DNA of 64,000 bases. It comes from Oxalobacter paeniformigenes (GTDB taxonomy: Bacteria > Pseudomonadota > Gammaproteobacteria > Burkholderiales > Burkholderiaceae_D). Below are positions 53,470 to 62,749 of this stretch, one piece after another. The translations under genes and the position numbers were made by a program. The stretch is from positions 558,001 through 622,000 of the forward strand of contig NZ_JAMKYL010000001.1 of the NCBI RefSeq assembly GCF_027158465.1. The letters are read 5' to 3'. The notes under the pieces are model-generated. The model ran no database searches. It was not told the origin of the DNA and saw only the letters and a program-made list of their open reading frames with translations. Each line of letters starts with the position of its first letter. Positions within the stretch are counted from its first letter, which is position 1.

Positions 53470-54012
53470 ATGAATATCTGGCACGACATCGCCACAGAAC
53501 GTGTCAATCCACAGGATTTTTACGCCGTCATCGAAATCCCGAAGGGCTGCAAGGTCAAATACGAACTCGACAAGGAAACCGGCATGCTCATGATGGACCG
53601 TGTGCTTTACACGTCCACCCACTATCCGGCAAATTACGGCTTCATTCCGAAAACCTACGCCGACGACCATGATCCGCTGGACGTGCTGTTGCTGTGCTCC
53701 GAAACGCTGGTCCCGCTCTCGATGGTCCGTTGTTTCCCGATCGGCGTCATCATGATGGAAGACGGTGGCGAAAAAGACGAAAAGATCATCGCGCTGCCGT
53801 ATGGCGATCCGACCTACAACAGCTATGAAGACATCAGCGAGCTGCCGGAACACATCATGAAAGAAATGTCCCACTTCTTCTCCGTGTACAAGGCGCTGGA
53901 AGGCAAGAAAACCTTCATCGAATCCGTCAAGGATCACAAGTGTGCCGAAGAAATCATCGCTTCGTGCATCGCCAAATACCAGCAGGAATTTCCGCAGTAT
54001 TCCAAAAAATGA
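53470..54012 (+). CDS. ppa: Inorganic pyrophosphatase, family I
   Basis: A 180-residue soluble enzyme that hydrolyses pyrophosphate. Signature DDHDPLDVLLL (D-x-D-P-x-D), EIPKGCKVKYELDKETG, YTSTHYPANYGFIPKTY and VRCFPIGVIMMEDGGEKDEK are all present. The opening NIWHDIATERVNPQDFYAVI and the spacing match the Firmicutes/Bacteroidota subtype rather than the usual betaproteobacterial one. AAAGGAG lies eight bases before the ATG. Confidence 0.93.
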   Translation: MNIWHDIATERVNPQDFYAVIEIPKGCKVKYELDKETGMLMMDRVLYTSTHYPANYGFIPKTYADDHDPLDVLLLCSETLVPLSMVRCFPIGVIMMEDGGEKDEKIIALPYGDPTYNSYEDISELPEHIMKEMSHFFSVYKALEGKKTFIESVKDHKCAEEIIASCIAKYQQEFPQYSKK

Positions 54013-54329
54013 TGGCTGACTGAGCCTCGCATGCCGCGATCCGGTCCGTTTGTACCGTCTCGCGGCCGATTCGCCGGCCCCGCAGACATCGCGGTGCCGG
54101 CGGTTTTGTAAACCGTTTCCCGTTTTCACCGTTAAACAGAAAAGGGCCGCTTCCGCAGGGAAAACGACTCGTACCCGCCCTGACAGGCGGTGAAAAAACG
54201 CGCAGGCCTGATGGTACCGGAAAGCCGTCGCCGCACAATACGGTACACTGGCGCAACGAAAACCGCCGATTCTCAAGACAACCCTGCCGGATGCATCCGC
54301 CTGCGGCAGCTTTTCAGACAAGGGAACAC
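54013..54329. other. Gene-free stretch between ppa and the DHA2 transporter
   Basis: An imperfect GC-rich hairpin near 54075-54108 followed by TTTT may terminate ppa. No gene. Confidence 0.35.
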
Positions 54330-55769
54330 ATGGCAGACCAACCGATACTGGACGCCAGAACGGCCAGAATATTGCCCTGGGTGGTTGCCGTCGCCTTTTT
54401 CATGCAAATGCTCGACGGCACGATACTCAATACCGCGCTGCCGACCATGGCCAGGGATCTCGACGCCAATCCGCTCCAGATGCAAAGCGTCGTCATCGCC
54501 TACATGCTGACGGTGGCCGTCATCATTCCCGCGTCGGGCTGGCTGGCCGACAAATTCGGCATCCGGCAAATCTTCCTCTTCGCCATCGGCCTGTTCACCC
54601 TGGGGTCGCTTGCCTGCGGCCTGTCGCCCACGCTGGAAATCATCGTCGCCTGCCGCGTCATGCAGGGCGTCGGCGGCGCGCTGATGGTACCTGTCGGGCG
54701 GCTTTCCGTCTTGCGCGCCTATCCCCGCGAACAGCTTGTGACCATCATGAGCTTCATCACCATACCGGGACTGATCGGCCCGCTCATCGGCCCGACGCTC
54801 GGCGGCTTCCTCGTCCAGTATGCCTCATGGCACTGGATATTCTTCATCAACATCCCGGTGGGTTTTCTCGGTATCGTCGCGACGCTCAAATACATGCCGT
54901 ATCTCCCGCGGGGAGGTGAACTTTATCCGTTCGACAAAACCGGTTTCATGCTTTTCGCCACCTTCATGCTCGCCGTCACCCTCGGACTGGAAGGCATCGG
55001 CGAACTGCATCTGGCATATCTGCCGATGATATTGCTCATCATCTTCGGGCTGGCCTCGCTGGCGGGGTACGTCTTTTACGCCCGCGCCTCGGCAAGACCG
55101 CTGTTTTCCCCCGAACTTTTTTCCGTGCGCAACTTCGCCGTCGGCATCCTCGGCAACCTGTTCGCGCGGCTGGGCAACGGCGCCATGCCGTTTCTGACGC
55201 CGCTTCTGTTGCAGGTCGGACTGGGATACTCGCCCATGCATGCCGGGCTGTCCATGATTCCCATGACCGTGGGCGCACTCATCGCCAAAAGCGTCGCCAC
55301 CCCGCTGGTCAGACGCTTCGGATACCGCACGATCCTCGCGGTCAACACCCTGTCGCTGGGCGCGATGATCGCCCTGTTTTCCGTCATCGGACGCGATACG
55401 AATTACTGGCTCATGCTCCTCATCTTCAGCGTGTTCGGCGTCATCAACTCCATGCAGTTCACCGCCATGAACACCGTCACCCTCGTCGATCTTTCCGACC
55501 GGCAGGCCAGCAGCGGCAACAGCCTGTTGTCCGTCATCATGCAACTGTCCATGAGCATGGGCATCGCCATCGCCGCCGCCATCCTCGGCGGCTTTACCGG
55601 CAACGGCGCGCTCACACAGGGACAGGACGTCATCGGCGCCTTCGCCAAGACCTACCTGTGTCTGGGCTTTCTGGCCGCGATATCGACCGTGATCTTCATC
55701 CACGTCAATCCCGACAGCGGCAAGGTTCCGCACGAAAAACCGCATGATCCCGTCGCGCCGGAACACTAG
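54330..55769 (+). CDS. DHA2-family multidrug efflux MFS (MdtD/EmrB-like)
   Basis: A 479-residue fourteen-helix permease. Motif D1 in helix 1 (VVAVAFFMQMLDGTILNTAL), motif A (LADKFGIRQIF), RVMQGVGGALMVPVGRL in helix 4 and PGLIGPLIGPTLGGFLV (motif C) mark DHA2 drug exporters, with MdtD the closest in layout. Starts at ATG 54330 after AGGGA. Confidence 0.88.
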   Translation: MADQPILDARTARILPWVVAVAFFMQMLDGTILNTALPTMARDLDANPLQMQSVVIAYMLTVAVIIPASGWLADKFGIRQIFLFAIGLFTLGSLACGLSPTLEIIVACRVMQGVGGALMVPVGRLSVLRAYPREQLVTIMSFITIPGLIGPLIGPTLGGFLVQYASWHWIFFINIPVGFLGIVATLKYMPYLPRGGELYPFDKTGFMLFATFMLAVTLGLEGIGELHLAYLPMILLIIFGLASLAGYVFYARASARPLFSPELFSVRNFAVGILGNLFARLGNGAMPFLTPLLLQVGLGYSPMHAGLSMIPMTVGALIAKSVATPLVRRFGYRTILAVNTLSLGAMIALFSVIGRDTNYWLMLLIFSVFGVINSMQFTAMNTVTLVDLSDRQASSGNSLLSVIMQLSMSMGIAIAAAILGGFTGNGALTQGQDVIGAFAKTYLCLGFLAAISTVIFIHVNPDSGKVPHEKPHDPVAPEH

Positions 55770-55987
55770 CGGACGCCGAAAGCAGGGCAGGGCGAACCTG
55801 CATGCAACCCGGACGGAAAACCGGTTCGATCATTAGCCCCATGTTAACGCCATAACAGCGACGAGCATTGATCGAAGCCGCCTGCGGCGTTATGCTGGCG
55901 GTCCTGATGGCGGCAGGCATCGCAAAGACACGGTTTGCCGGCATCTTTCGCAATCATGAAAAAACCACCGGAGAAAGACACACACAG

Positions 55988-56755
55988 ATGCTTGTTTTCC
56001 TGACCATGCTGGCGATGGGCGCCCTGATCGGATTCGTCGGTGCAGGCGGCGCTGGCGTCGTCATCGCCGTTTTGACACTGGTATTCAATATCCCGATCCA
56101 TACCGCAGTCGGCACCTCGCTGGCCGCGATGATCTTTACCACACTATCCGGCGCATTCAGCCATTTCCGTGAAGGCAACCTCAACATCAAGGTCGGCCTG
56201 ACCGTCGGACTGGCCGGTGCGGCAGGCGCGTTCATCGGTTCCAAAATCTCGACACTGTTGCCGGGAACCGAACTCAAATACTGTACGGCCAGCATGCTCG
56301 TCGCCTCGGCCGTCCTCGTCTATACCCGGCTGACCTATCCGAATCTGCCCCTGTTCCACACACGGGAAGGCCAGAAACCCGTCACAGACGGCAGCCGTTT
56401 CTGGATTCTGGGGGTACTGGCAGGGCTTGGCAACGGACTGCTCTCCGGCACCTTCGGGTTCGGCGCGGCGCAATTCATCCAGCTTTCGCTGCTCATCTTT
56501 TTCGCCATGCCGCTCTTCCAGTCGGTCGGCACCACCATGCTCATCATCCTGCCGATCGCCACATTCGGCGGATTCGGCTATTTGCTCTCCGGCTATCTGG
56601 ACTTCATGCTCTTCATACAAGTGCTGCTGGGCCTGATGATCGGCGCCTATGTCGGCGCGAAATTCACCCGCCATGCCCCGAGATGGTTCCTCAAATGGAT
56701 GATGGTGCTGCTTCCGGGAGCCGCCGGCGCGCTGATGATTTTCTTCAATATCTGA
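55988..56755 (+). CDS. TauE/SafE-family sulfite/sulfonate exporter
   Basis: A 255-residue membrane protein of eight helices. ALIGFVGAGGAGVVIAVLTL and HTAVGTSLAAMIFTTLSGAF are the family repeats, with the second half GLGNGLLSGTFGFGAAQFIQ and FQSVGTTMLIILPIATFGGF repeating them. The family moves small sulfur anions; the substrate is not certain. ATG 55988 after GGAGAAAG. Confidence 0.85.
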   Translation: MLVFLTMLAMGALIGFVGAGGAGVVIAVLTLVFNIPIHTAVGTSLAAMIFTTLSGAFSHFREGNLNIKVGLTVGLAGAAGAFIGSKISTLLPGTELKYCTASMLVASAVLVYTRLTYPNLPLFHTREGQKPVTDGSRFWILGVLAGLGNGLLSGTFGFGAAQFIQLSLLIFFAMPLFQSVGTTMLIILPIATFGGFGYLLSGYLDFMLFIQVLLGLMIGAYVGAKFTRHAPRWFLKWMMVLLPGAAGALMIFFNI

Positions 56756-56972
56756 TACCCAGGGCATCCTGCCGGCCACTCGCCATTCACCGCCGGGCGT
56801 TTTTCCGACGGTGAATGATATCCGTGAAGGCGGTTTCGTGACCCATCACAAACCGCACGATTTGCCGGTAGCGTAAAATTCGCCATGACCGGCGCTATCC
56901 GGAAACCGCTTTGCCGCCAAGCCTGCCGATGTCGGGCGAGGCTTCCCGCAACCCAGACCGAATGTATCAGCC

Positions 56973-57749
56973 ATGCCAGACGCCATACCCTTTACGCGAG
57001 TCAAACAGGGATTGCTCGACTTTCTGCACATCGTCATACTTGTGTTGTCCCTGTTTCTCGTCGTCAGCATTTCATACGACATTTTCAACAACATAGCCTT
57101 TCAGGACCAGTCGCAATATCTGGAAATACAGTGGTGGATCTGCCTGTTCTTCCTGTTCGTGTTCTTTCTGGAATGGTTCCTCGCCGAAAAACGCGCACGT
57201 TATTTTTTCACGCACAGCCTGTTTCTGATCGTCTCGATACCGTACCTCAACATCATCGACTATTTCGGCATAAGCTTTCCGCCCGAGGCCAACTACTTCA
57301 TCCGGTTCATTCCCATGATACGGGGCGGCTACGCGCTGGCCATCGTCGTGGGCTGGCTCACATACAGCCGGATATCGAGCCTGTTCATGTCGTACATCAC
57401 CATGCTGGGCGCGACCGTCTATTTCGCCAGCCTCATCTTCTTCGCCGTCGAACACCCCGTCAACCCCATGGTTGACAACTACGGTGCCGCCCTGTGGTGG
57501 GCCGCGATGGACGTCACCACCGTCGGTTCCAACATTTACGCCATGACCACCACCGGCAAAGTCATGTCCGTGGTGCTGGCGGCGCTGGGCATGATGCTCT
57601 TTCCCATCTTCACCGTCTATATCACCGATCTGGTGAAAAACGCCGATCGCAAACGACGGAACGTGCGCCATGCCAGACAGGGTGCGAAATCGGCGGAAAC
57701 GGCCGGCATGCAAGACGACGGCACGACCGATAGCGACCCGCGTCCCTAG
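56973..57749 (+). CDS. Ion channel with K+-channel-like pore
   Basis: A 258-residue protein with four N-terminal segments (a voltage-sensor-like part, residues 20-140) and a two-helix pore: FASLIFFAVEHPVNPMVDNY, the pore helix AALWWAAMDVTTV-GSN, and GKVMSVVLAALGMMLFPIFT. Where K+ channels have T-V-G-Y-G it has T-V-G-S-N, which changes selectivity in principle. The tail is soluble and charged. Whether it conducts K+ cannot be told. Confidence 0.75.
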   Translation: MPDAIPFTRVKQGLLDFLHIVILVLSLFLVVSISYDIFNNIAFQDQSQYLEIQWWICLFFLFVFFLEWFLAEKRARYFFTHSLFLIVSIPYLNIIDYFGISFPPEANYFIRFIPMIRGGYALAIVVGWLTYSRISSLFMSYITMLGATVYFASLIFFAVEHPVNPMVDNYGAALWWAAMDVTTVGSNIYAMTTTGKVMSVVLAALGMMLFPIFTVYITDLVKNADRKRRNVRHARQGAKSAETAGMQDDGTTDSDPRP

Positions 57750-57791
57750 GAAAACGCCCCATGCCGCCGGAACGCGGAAGGGGGGAATCTA

Positions 57792-58247
57792 TCATGGTTT
57801 GTCGCCGTTTTTGGCGGAATCGCCGTTCTTTTCCCTGAGCAGATCGCGGATTTCCGTCAGCAGGACGATATCGGCAGGCGGCGGAGGCGGCGAGGCCTTT
57901 TCTTCTTCCGCCTTTTTGAACGACAGCTTGCTGATGAGCTTGACGAGAATGAAAATGGACAAGGCAATGATCAGGAAATCGAACGTGACCTGGATGAAAT
58001 TGCCGTAATTGATCGCCACTTCCGGTGAAACCGTCTTGCCGCTTTCGATCACGGCCGGTTTGATGACGAATTTCAGGTTGTTGAAATGGATGCCGCCGAC
58101 GAGCAGACCGAGAACCGGCATCAGGACATCGGAAACCAGCGACGAGACGATCTTGCCGAACGCGCCGCCGATGATGATACCGACAGCCATATCGATCACG
58201 TTTCCACGCAAGGCGAATGCCTTGAATTCCTGCAGGGTTTTTTTCAT
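57792..58247 (-). CDS. mscL: Large-conductance mechanosensitive channel
   Basis: A 151-residue osmotic safety valve, pentameric. N-terminal KTLQEFKAFALRGNVIDMAV followed by IIIGGAFGKIVSSLVSDVLM is the pore helix; FIQVTFDFLIIALSIFILVK is helix 2; a Pro-rich then charged C-terminus (LLTEIRDLLREKN) forms the bundle. Start 58247 by homology; upstream frame is not credible. Confidence 0.95.
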   Translation of the reverse strand: MKKTLQEFKAFALRGNVIDMAVGIIIGGAFGKIVSSLVSDVLMPVLGLLVGGIHFNNLKFVIKPAVIESGKTVSPEVAINYGNFIQVTFDFLIIALSIFILVKLISKLSFKKAEEEKASPPPPPADIVLLTEIRDLLREKNGDSAKNGDKP

Positions 58248-58421
58248 AAAGGATGCTTTCAGGGAAGAAAACGACCCGTTCGGTATAACGGGCAATGAAT
58301 CACACGAAGATAAAAAGCATTGTATAGGCAATACCGGTTTTGCGCAGGACAACGATCAAACCTCGTCCATACGGACGAAATCCGGCACGACAATACCGGA
58401 CGAAACGCGGGATGGACAACA

Positions 58422-58444
58422 TTATATTTTTATATATAATATAA
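58422..58444. promoter_or_regulatory. AT-rich inverted repeat in the promoter of the BigR-like gene
   Basis: TTATAT and ATATAA form arms of a 23-base element of only A and T, 38 bases before the start at 58482; further arm bases also pair in part. BigR/SqrR-type repressors bind AT-rich palindromes in their own promoter. Confidence 0.5.
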
Positions 58445-58481
58445 AAAAGTATAATTTAACCGCAATGACGAGGAGATCGCC

Positions 58482-58808
58482 ATGTCAGCCAATGAAACCG
58501 AATGGGATGCCCTGAACGCATCGGCCGCGCAAGCCGTCGATTTCATCAAGAAACTGGGCAATGCCGACCGCCTGAAACTGTTATGCCGCCTGTCGCAGGG
58601 GGAATGCCATGTCGGGCAGCTGGAAGCCGAGTGCGGCATCCGGCAGCCGACGCTTTCGCAACAGCTCGGCGTCCTGAGAAGGGGCGGGCTGATCGTGCCG
58701 AGAAAAGAAGGCAAACAGATTTTCTACCATTTGAATGACGGACCTGTCATGGAAATCATGATGATTCTGCACAAACACTTCCGTTGCCGTCAGGAGAATC
58801 CGTCATGA
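58482..58808 (+). CDS. ArsR-family regulator, BigR/SqrR-like persulfide sensor candidate
   Basis: A 108-residue winged-helix repressor (LGNADRLKLLCRLSQGECHV, QPTLSQQLGVLRRGGLIVPR, KQIFYHL). It lacks the ELCVCDL metal site of ArsR and keeps two cysteines at residues 42 and 102 (third Cys at 51, fourth at 35), where BigR has Cys42/Cys108 that form a tetrasulfide with reactive sulfur. Overlaps the transporter gene by ATGA, so control of sulfur transport is likely. Confidence 0.8.
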   Translation: MSANETEWDALNASAAQAVDFIKKLGNADRLKLLCRLSQGECHVGQLEAECGIRQPTLSQQLGVLRRGGLIVPRKEGKQIFYHLNDGPVMEIMMILHKHFRCRQENPS

Positions 58809-59242
58809 CGATCGACTGGAACCATTTCACCCCCGGAGCATCGCTGGCAGGCGGTATCCTGATCGGTCTGGCCGTTGCCCTGATGATTCTGGCCAACGGG
58901 CGCATCGCCGGTATCAGCGGCATTCTCGCGGGGCTTGCCAACCGCAACCGGCATGAGCGGTTCTGGCGCATCGCCTTCATCGCGGGCATCGTCGCGGCGC
59001 CCTGGCTTTACGCCCTGTTTTTCCCGCTGCCCGACATCGACTACGGCGGTCGTTCATGGGCGCTGCTCATACTGGCCGGCCTGGCCGTCGGCTTCGGCAG
59101 CCGTCTGGGATCGGGATGCACCAGCGGACACGGCGTGTGCGGCTTGTCGCGCCTGTCGGTCCGTTCGGTCGTGGCGACGACACTTTTCATCGTATTCGGC
59201 GCGCTGACGGTATTCGTCGTTCGCCATCTGGCAGGGGGCTGA
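58805..59242 (+). CDS. YeeE/YedE-type sulfur transporter subunit (PmpA-like)
   Basis: A 145-residue membrane protein with four helices. The signature GSGCTSGHGVCGLSRLSVRS carries the conserved Cys pair of the YeeE/YedE family, which moves thiosulfate or related sulfur compounds. Half-size, the partner being the next gene. Start overlaps the regulator's stop. Confidence 0.85.
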   Translation: MTIDWNHFTPGASLAGGILIGLAVALMILANGRIAGISGILAGLANRNRHERFWRIAFIAGIVAAPWLYALFFPLPDIDYGGRSWALLILAGLAVGFGSRLGSGCTSGHGVCGLSRLSVRSVVATTLFIVFGALTVFVVRHLAGG

Positions 59243-59243
59243 C

Positions 59244-59669
59244 ATGTTCTATCTCGTATCGCTTGTGGCAGGAGTGCTTTTCGGAACCGGTCTTTTGCTC
59301 TCCGGCATGGCCGACCCCGGCAAGGTCGTCGCCTTTCTGGACTTTGCCGGAAACTGGGACCCCTCGCTGGCTTTTGTCATGGGCGGCGCCATCGGCGTCG
59401 GACTGATCGCCTTTACCCGTGCGAAAAAAATGTCCTGCTCATGGCTGGATGCACCGATGCAATGGCCATCGGCAAAACATATCGACTGGCGTTTGCTTGC
59501 GGGCAGTTCGCTGTTCGGCATCGGCTGGGGGCTGGCGGGCGTCTGTCCCGGGCCGGCGCTTGTGGGCATCGCCGGGGGCTTGCCGCAGGCATGGGTGTTC
59601 ATGGCGGCGACGCTGGCGGGCATGGGACTGTACGGCCTGTTCAACCGTCTGTTTGCGAAAAAATCCTAG
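59244..59669 (+). CDS. YeeE/YedE-type sulfur transporter subunit (PmpB-like)
   Basis: A 141-residue second half: GTGLLLSGMADPGKVVAFLD and GIGWGLAGVCPGPALVGIAG, with a conserved Cys in the latter. Together the two genes equal a full YeeE/YedE protein. One base after the first subunit; one operon with the BigR-like gene. Confidence 0.85.
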   Translation: MFYLVSLVAGVLFGTGLLLSGMADPGKVVAFLDFAGNWDPSLAFVMGGAIGVGLIAFTRAKKMSCSWLDAPMQWPSAKHIDWRLLAGSSLFGIGWGLAGVCPGPALVGIAGGLPQAWVFMAATLAGMGLYGLFNRLFAKKS

Positions 59670-59696
59670 TGCGGATGTGGGCAGGGGCAGCGCGCA

Positions 59697-60977
59697 TCAC
59701 ATCGGAAAGAGCAGCACGACCGCGTGCAGCGCGACCCCGATGATGCCGCCGACAAGCGTGCCGTTGATCCGGATGAACTGCAAATCCTTGCCGACGGACA
59801 ATTCCAGCTCGCGCACCATCGATCGGCTGTCCCAGTTGCGTACCGTCAGCACGATATGTTGCGACACAGTCGAACGGATTTCTTCGGACATCGCCCCCGT
59901 CATCATCACGATCTGGTCATTGATGGATTCCGTCATCGAGGGATTTTCCAGCACCCAGCGTCCGAAACGCCGGAACGTGCGCGACAGCCGGTGTTTCATC
60001 TCCGAATCATCGCCCGCGGCATCGCGCTGCATCCATTTCCTGAACTGCACCCACAGCGTCTCGAAATATTCCGCCACGACAGGCGTTCCCAGAAACTGGC
60101 GTTTCCAGCCTTCGATACGGGCATGATATTCCGGGTCGCTTTTGAGTTTCCCGATAAAACGGCTCGCCAGTTCGTCGAATTGCCGGCGGCGCGGATGGTT
60201 CGGGTCGCGTCCGATATCGTGCAGCCAGAGCTGGATGCTTTCGACCAGCGTGCCGGCCACCCGGATGCCGAATTCTTCCGTATCCATCACCAGTCCCAGC
60301 ATCTTGATGAGCTTGGGGTACTCGCGGCGCGATACCTCGATGATGACCGTCGCCAGCTGCTTGCGGGTACCGGGTTCATCCAGCACCGAGGAAATCCGGC
60401 GCAAGCCCACATCCAGCAAGGCCTGATGCTGGTTGTTGTGCGTGAGCACATCCATAAGCTGTCCGATCAGGTTGCCCAGATCGAGTTCTTCGAGATTGCG
60501 GTAAATGGCATTGCGCATGAGCTTGCCCACACGCTGGTCATCGACGAACGCCAGCGCACCGATCAGTACCCGCACGACCTTGTCGGCGAGGAAATCCGCG
60601 TTTTCACGCGAAGAAAGCCAGTTGGCGATACGCCGGGCGGGGTCCCAGTCGCGCATGCGCATGGTCATCGTCTCGCGCGAGAGAAAATTGTCGCGGATGA
60701 ATACCGCGAGATTTTCCGCGATTTTGTCCTTGTTTTCGGGAATGATCGCCGTGCGCGGGATCGGCAGTTTCAGGGGATGACGGAAAATCGCCACGACGGC
60801 GAACCAGTCAGCCAGTGCGCCGATCATCGCCGCTTCGGAAAAAGCGCCGATCCATGCCCAGATGCCGGTACGCCCGTACAGACGCGAAACCACGAAAAGC
60901 ACGGCCATCGCCACCAGCAGTGCCAGTGCCAGCCATTTCATCTTGCGAAGCTGGAACAGGCGGTTGTCCTGTTTCAT
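59697..60977 (-). CDS. DUF445-family membrane protein
   Basis: A 426-residue protein with two N-terminal membrane segments (WLALALLVAMAVLFVVSRLY, GAFSEAAMIGALADWFAVVA), the conserved FRHPLKLPIPRTAIIPENKD of DUF445, a long soluble helical body, and a last helix (INGTLVGGIIGVALHAVVLL). The family function is unknown. Confidence 0.9.
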   Translation of the reverse strand: MKQDNRLFQLRKMKWLALALLVAMAVLFVVSRLYGRTGIWAWIGAFSEAAMIGALADWFAVVAIFRHPLKLPIPRTAIIPENKDKIAENLAVFIRDNFLSRETMTMRMRDWDPARRIANWLSSRENADFLADKVVRVLIGALAFVDDQRVGKLMRNAIYRNLEELDLGNLIGQLMDVLTHNNQHQALLDVGLRRISSVLDEPGTRKQLATVIIEVSRREYPKLIKMLGLVMDTEEFGIRVAGTLVESIQLWLHDIGRDPNHPRRRQFDELASRFIGKLKSDPEYHARIEGWKRQFLGTPVVAEYFETLWVQFRKWMQRDAAGDDSEMKHRLSRTFRRFGRWVLENPSMTESINDQIVMMTGAMSEEIRSTVSQHIVLTVRNWDSRSMVRELELSVGKDLQFIRINGTLVGGIIGVALHAVVLLFPM

Positions 60978-60996
60978 GCCGATATCCGCATGCAGG

Positions 60997-61494
60997 CTAG
61001 CGTGGCGTATCCGTTACCGCATCCGATGCGGCGTCCGGTATGGCGCCGGAAGCGGCATCAGGCTGGATGAGTTGCCGGTCGATGGCGTCCAGACCTTGAG
61101 AAATCAGTTCAAAAGATTCACGGAATGCATTGATGTTTCTGGAATAAGGGTCCGGCACATCATAGTTGCCATATTCGCCGATCCGCATGATTTTGCCACG
61201 GTAGTTCGGGAAGCTGTATTTGACGATCGCGCTTTGTTCCTTTTCCATCGTCAGCACCAGATCGGCCTTTTTCAGCATGTCGTTCGTCAGCACACGGGCG
61301 CGGTGGCGGCTGATGTCGATCCCGTTTTCCCGCATGACACGAATGGAAAACGGATCGGCCGACCAGCCTGCGGTGATTTCCCGCAAGCCGGCCGATGCGA
61401 TCTGCTTGTCCGGATAACGTTTTTTCAACAGCCCTTCGGCCATCGGACTGCGGCAGATATTGCCAAGACAAATCACGAGAATATTCTGTATCAC
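60997..61494 (-). CDS. Low-molecular-weight protein-tyrosine phosphatase (Wzb/Etp-like)
   Basis: A 165-residue phosphatase starting at GTG 61494, six bases after AAAGGAG, which decides the start against an open frame that runs much further upstream. Cys9-x5-Arg15 loop (CLGNICRS), Arg in R-A-R-V-L-T region, and VPDPYSRNI with the general acid Asp. Wzb-type enzymes act on tyrosine kinases of capsule export; no such kinase is seen here. C-terminal Ala/Asp-rich tail. Confidence 0.9.
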   Translation of the reverse strand: MIQNILVICLGNICRSPMAEGLLKKRYPDKQIASAGLREITAGWSADPFSIRVMRENGIDISRHRARVLTNDMLKKADLVLTMEKEQSAIVKYSFPNYRGKIMRIGEYGNYDVPDPYSRNINAFRESFELISQGLDAIDRQLIQPDAASGAIPDAASDAVTDTPR

Positions 61495-61728
61495 TGCCGC
61501 TCCTTTCAAAACGTGCGTTTTTTTGTATCGCAGGGGGGAAAATGGTTCCGGATATCCCCTTATTTTAAGGTATAGTTGACAGTGAATCGAGATGGAAAGC
61601 GACATCGCCGCCTTTCTGTCGGAACGGTACCGGAAAACAGGGGGCAAACAAGGGCTTTCGCAGGTACCGGAGAATTGCAGGCAGGCAAGCCGCCCCGTTT
61701 GCCGCCACAGGAAAGAAAGGGAAACATC

Positions 61729-62661
61729 ATGAAAAATGCAGACAGTATCATGGTGGCAACCGACATGTCCGATTTCGCCGCCATGGCGGAAAACCGGGCT
61801 GCCATGCTGTGCAAACAGCTTGAAAAGGCGCGGCTGGACATCATCAACGTTCAGGATTTGTCCGTCATCGACATGCTCACGCGTGCCATGAAAAGCTCGG
61901 CCGATCTGGCCGAAAAGGCGCTCAAGGATGGCGTGACGGGCGAGTTGCAAGCCCGGGCGGAAAACCTTGAGCATACTTACCAGATCAAGTGCGAGCCGAT
62001 GGTGCGTTTCGGCAAGGCAGCCACCGAGATCGTGCAGGAAACCATCGCCAGAAAGACCGGCCTGCTCGTCGTCGGCGCCCATGGCGAGTATCCCAACAGC
62101 CATGAATATCTGGGCAATGTGCCGGGCAAGCTGCTCCAGGTCAGTCCCGCGCCCGTGCTGGTCGTGCGCAACAAGCCGGTACGCGCCTACGACAAAATCA
62201 TGATCGCGATCGACTTTACGGAAATTTCGCGTTATCAGGCCTTGCAAGCACTCGAACTGGCGACGCCGAAAACGGAAATCGTGTTCATTCACGCCTATGA
62301 AGTTCCCAACGAAGGCATCATGCGCTATGCCAACGTATCGCAAGGATTGCTGCATGAATTCCGTTCCGACATCCGTATCAAGGCAGGCGCGGAAATGCAG
62401 GCGTTCATCGCCAGCCTGAAGATCACCAATCATGTGACATCGGTCATCCAGCTCGGCGTGCCGCATACCGTCATCAAGGAACACGTCCGTTCCAAAAATC
62501 CCGACCTGCTGGTCATGGGCAAGCTCGGACGCAGCCGGATCGAGGAATTCATCCTCGGCAGCACCTCGCGCAACACCATCTACGAAACCGACTGCGACAT
62601 ACTGGTGGTACCGCCGACAGCCGTCGCCGCACAAATGCAGGCTGCCATGTCGGGCAACTAA
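61729..62661 (+). CDS. Tandem universal stress protein
   Basis: A 310-residue protein of two Usp domains (about 1-150 and 160-300). The second has the ATP-binding pattern G-x2-G-x9-G-S (GKLGRSRIEEFILGS); the first has GAHGEYPNSHEYLGN with Asn at the last place. Upstream AAAGGG. Induced by stress in other bacteria; here no evidence of partners. Confidence 0.88.
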   Translation: MKNADSIMVATDMSDFAAMAENRAAMLCKQLEKARLDIINVQDLSVIDMLTRAMKSSADLAEKALKDGVTGELQARAENLEHTYQIKCEPMVRFGKAATEIVQETIARKTGLLVVGAHGEYPNSHEYLGNVPGKLLQVSPAPVLVVRNKPVRAYDKIMIAIDFTEISRYQALQALELATPKTEIVFIHAYEVPNEGIMRYANVSQGLLHEFRSDIRIKAGAEMQAFIASLKITNHVTSVIQLGVPHTVIKEHVRSKNPDLLVMGKLGRSRIEEFILGSTSRNTIYETDCDILVVPPTAVAAQMQAAMSGN

Positions 62662-62688
62662 CCGGCAAGCGACCGGCGGGCAGGGCGC

Positions 62689-62721
62689 AAAAAAACCGTC
62701 CACCCCGGCAGGGGCGGACGG
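62689..62721 (-). terminator. Terminator of the FAA hydrolase gene
   Basis: On the minus strand CCGTCC...GGACGG with an inner CCCC/GGGG stem, then seven T. The stem alone would also lie after the Usp gene on the plus strand. Confidence 0.7.
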
Positions 62722-62749
62722 CGGTTCGGATGCGGTCTGGTTTCAGCCC

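Noticed and set aside
50622..53507. 961-codon minus-strand open frame
   Set aside because: Antisense shadow of mgtA with shadow-like composition.
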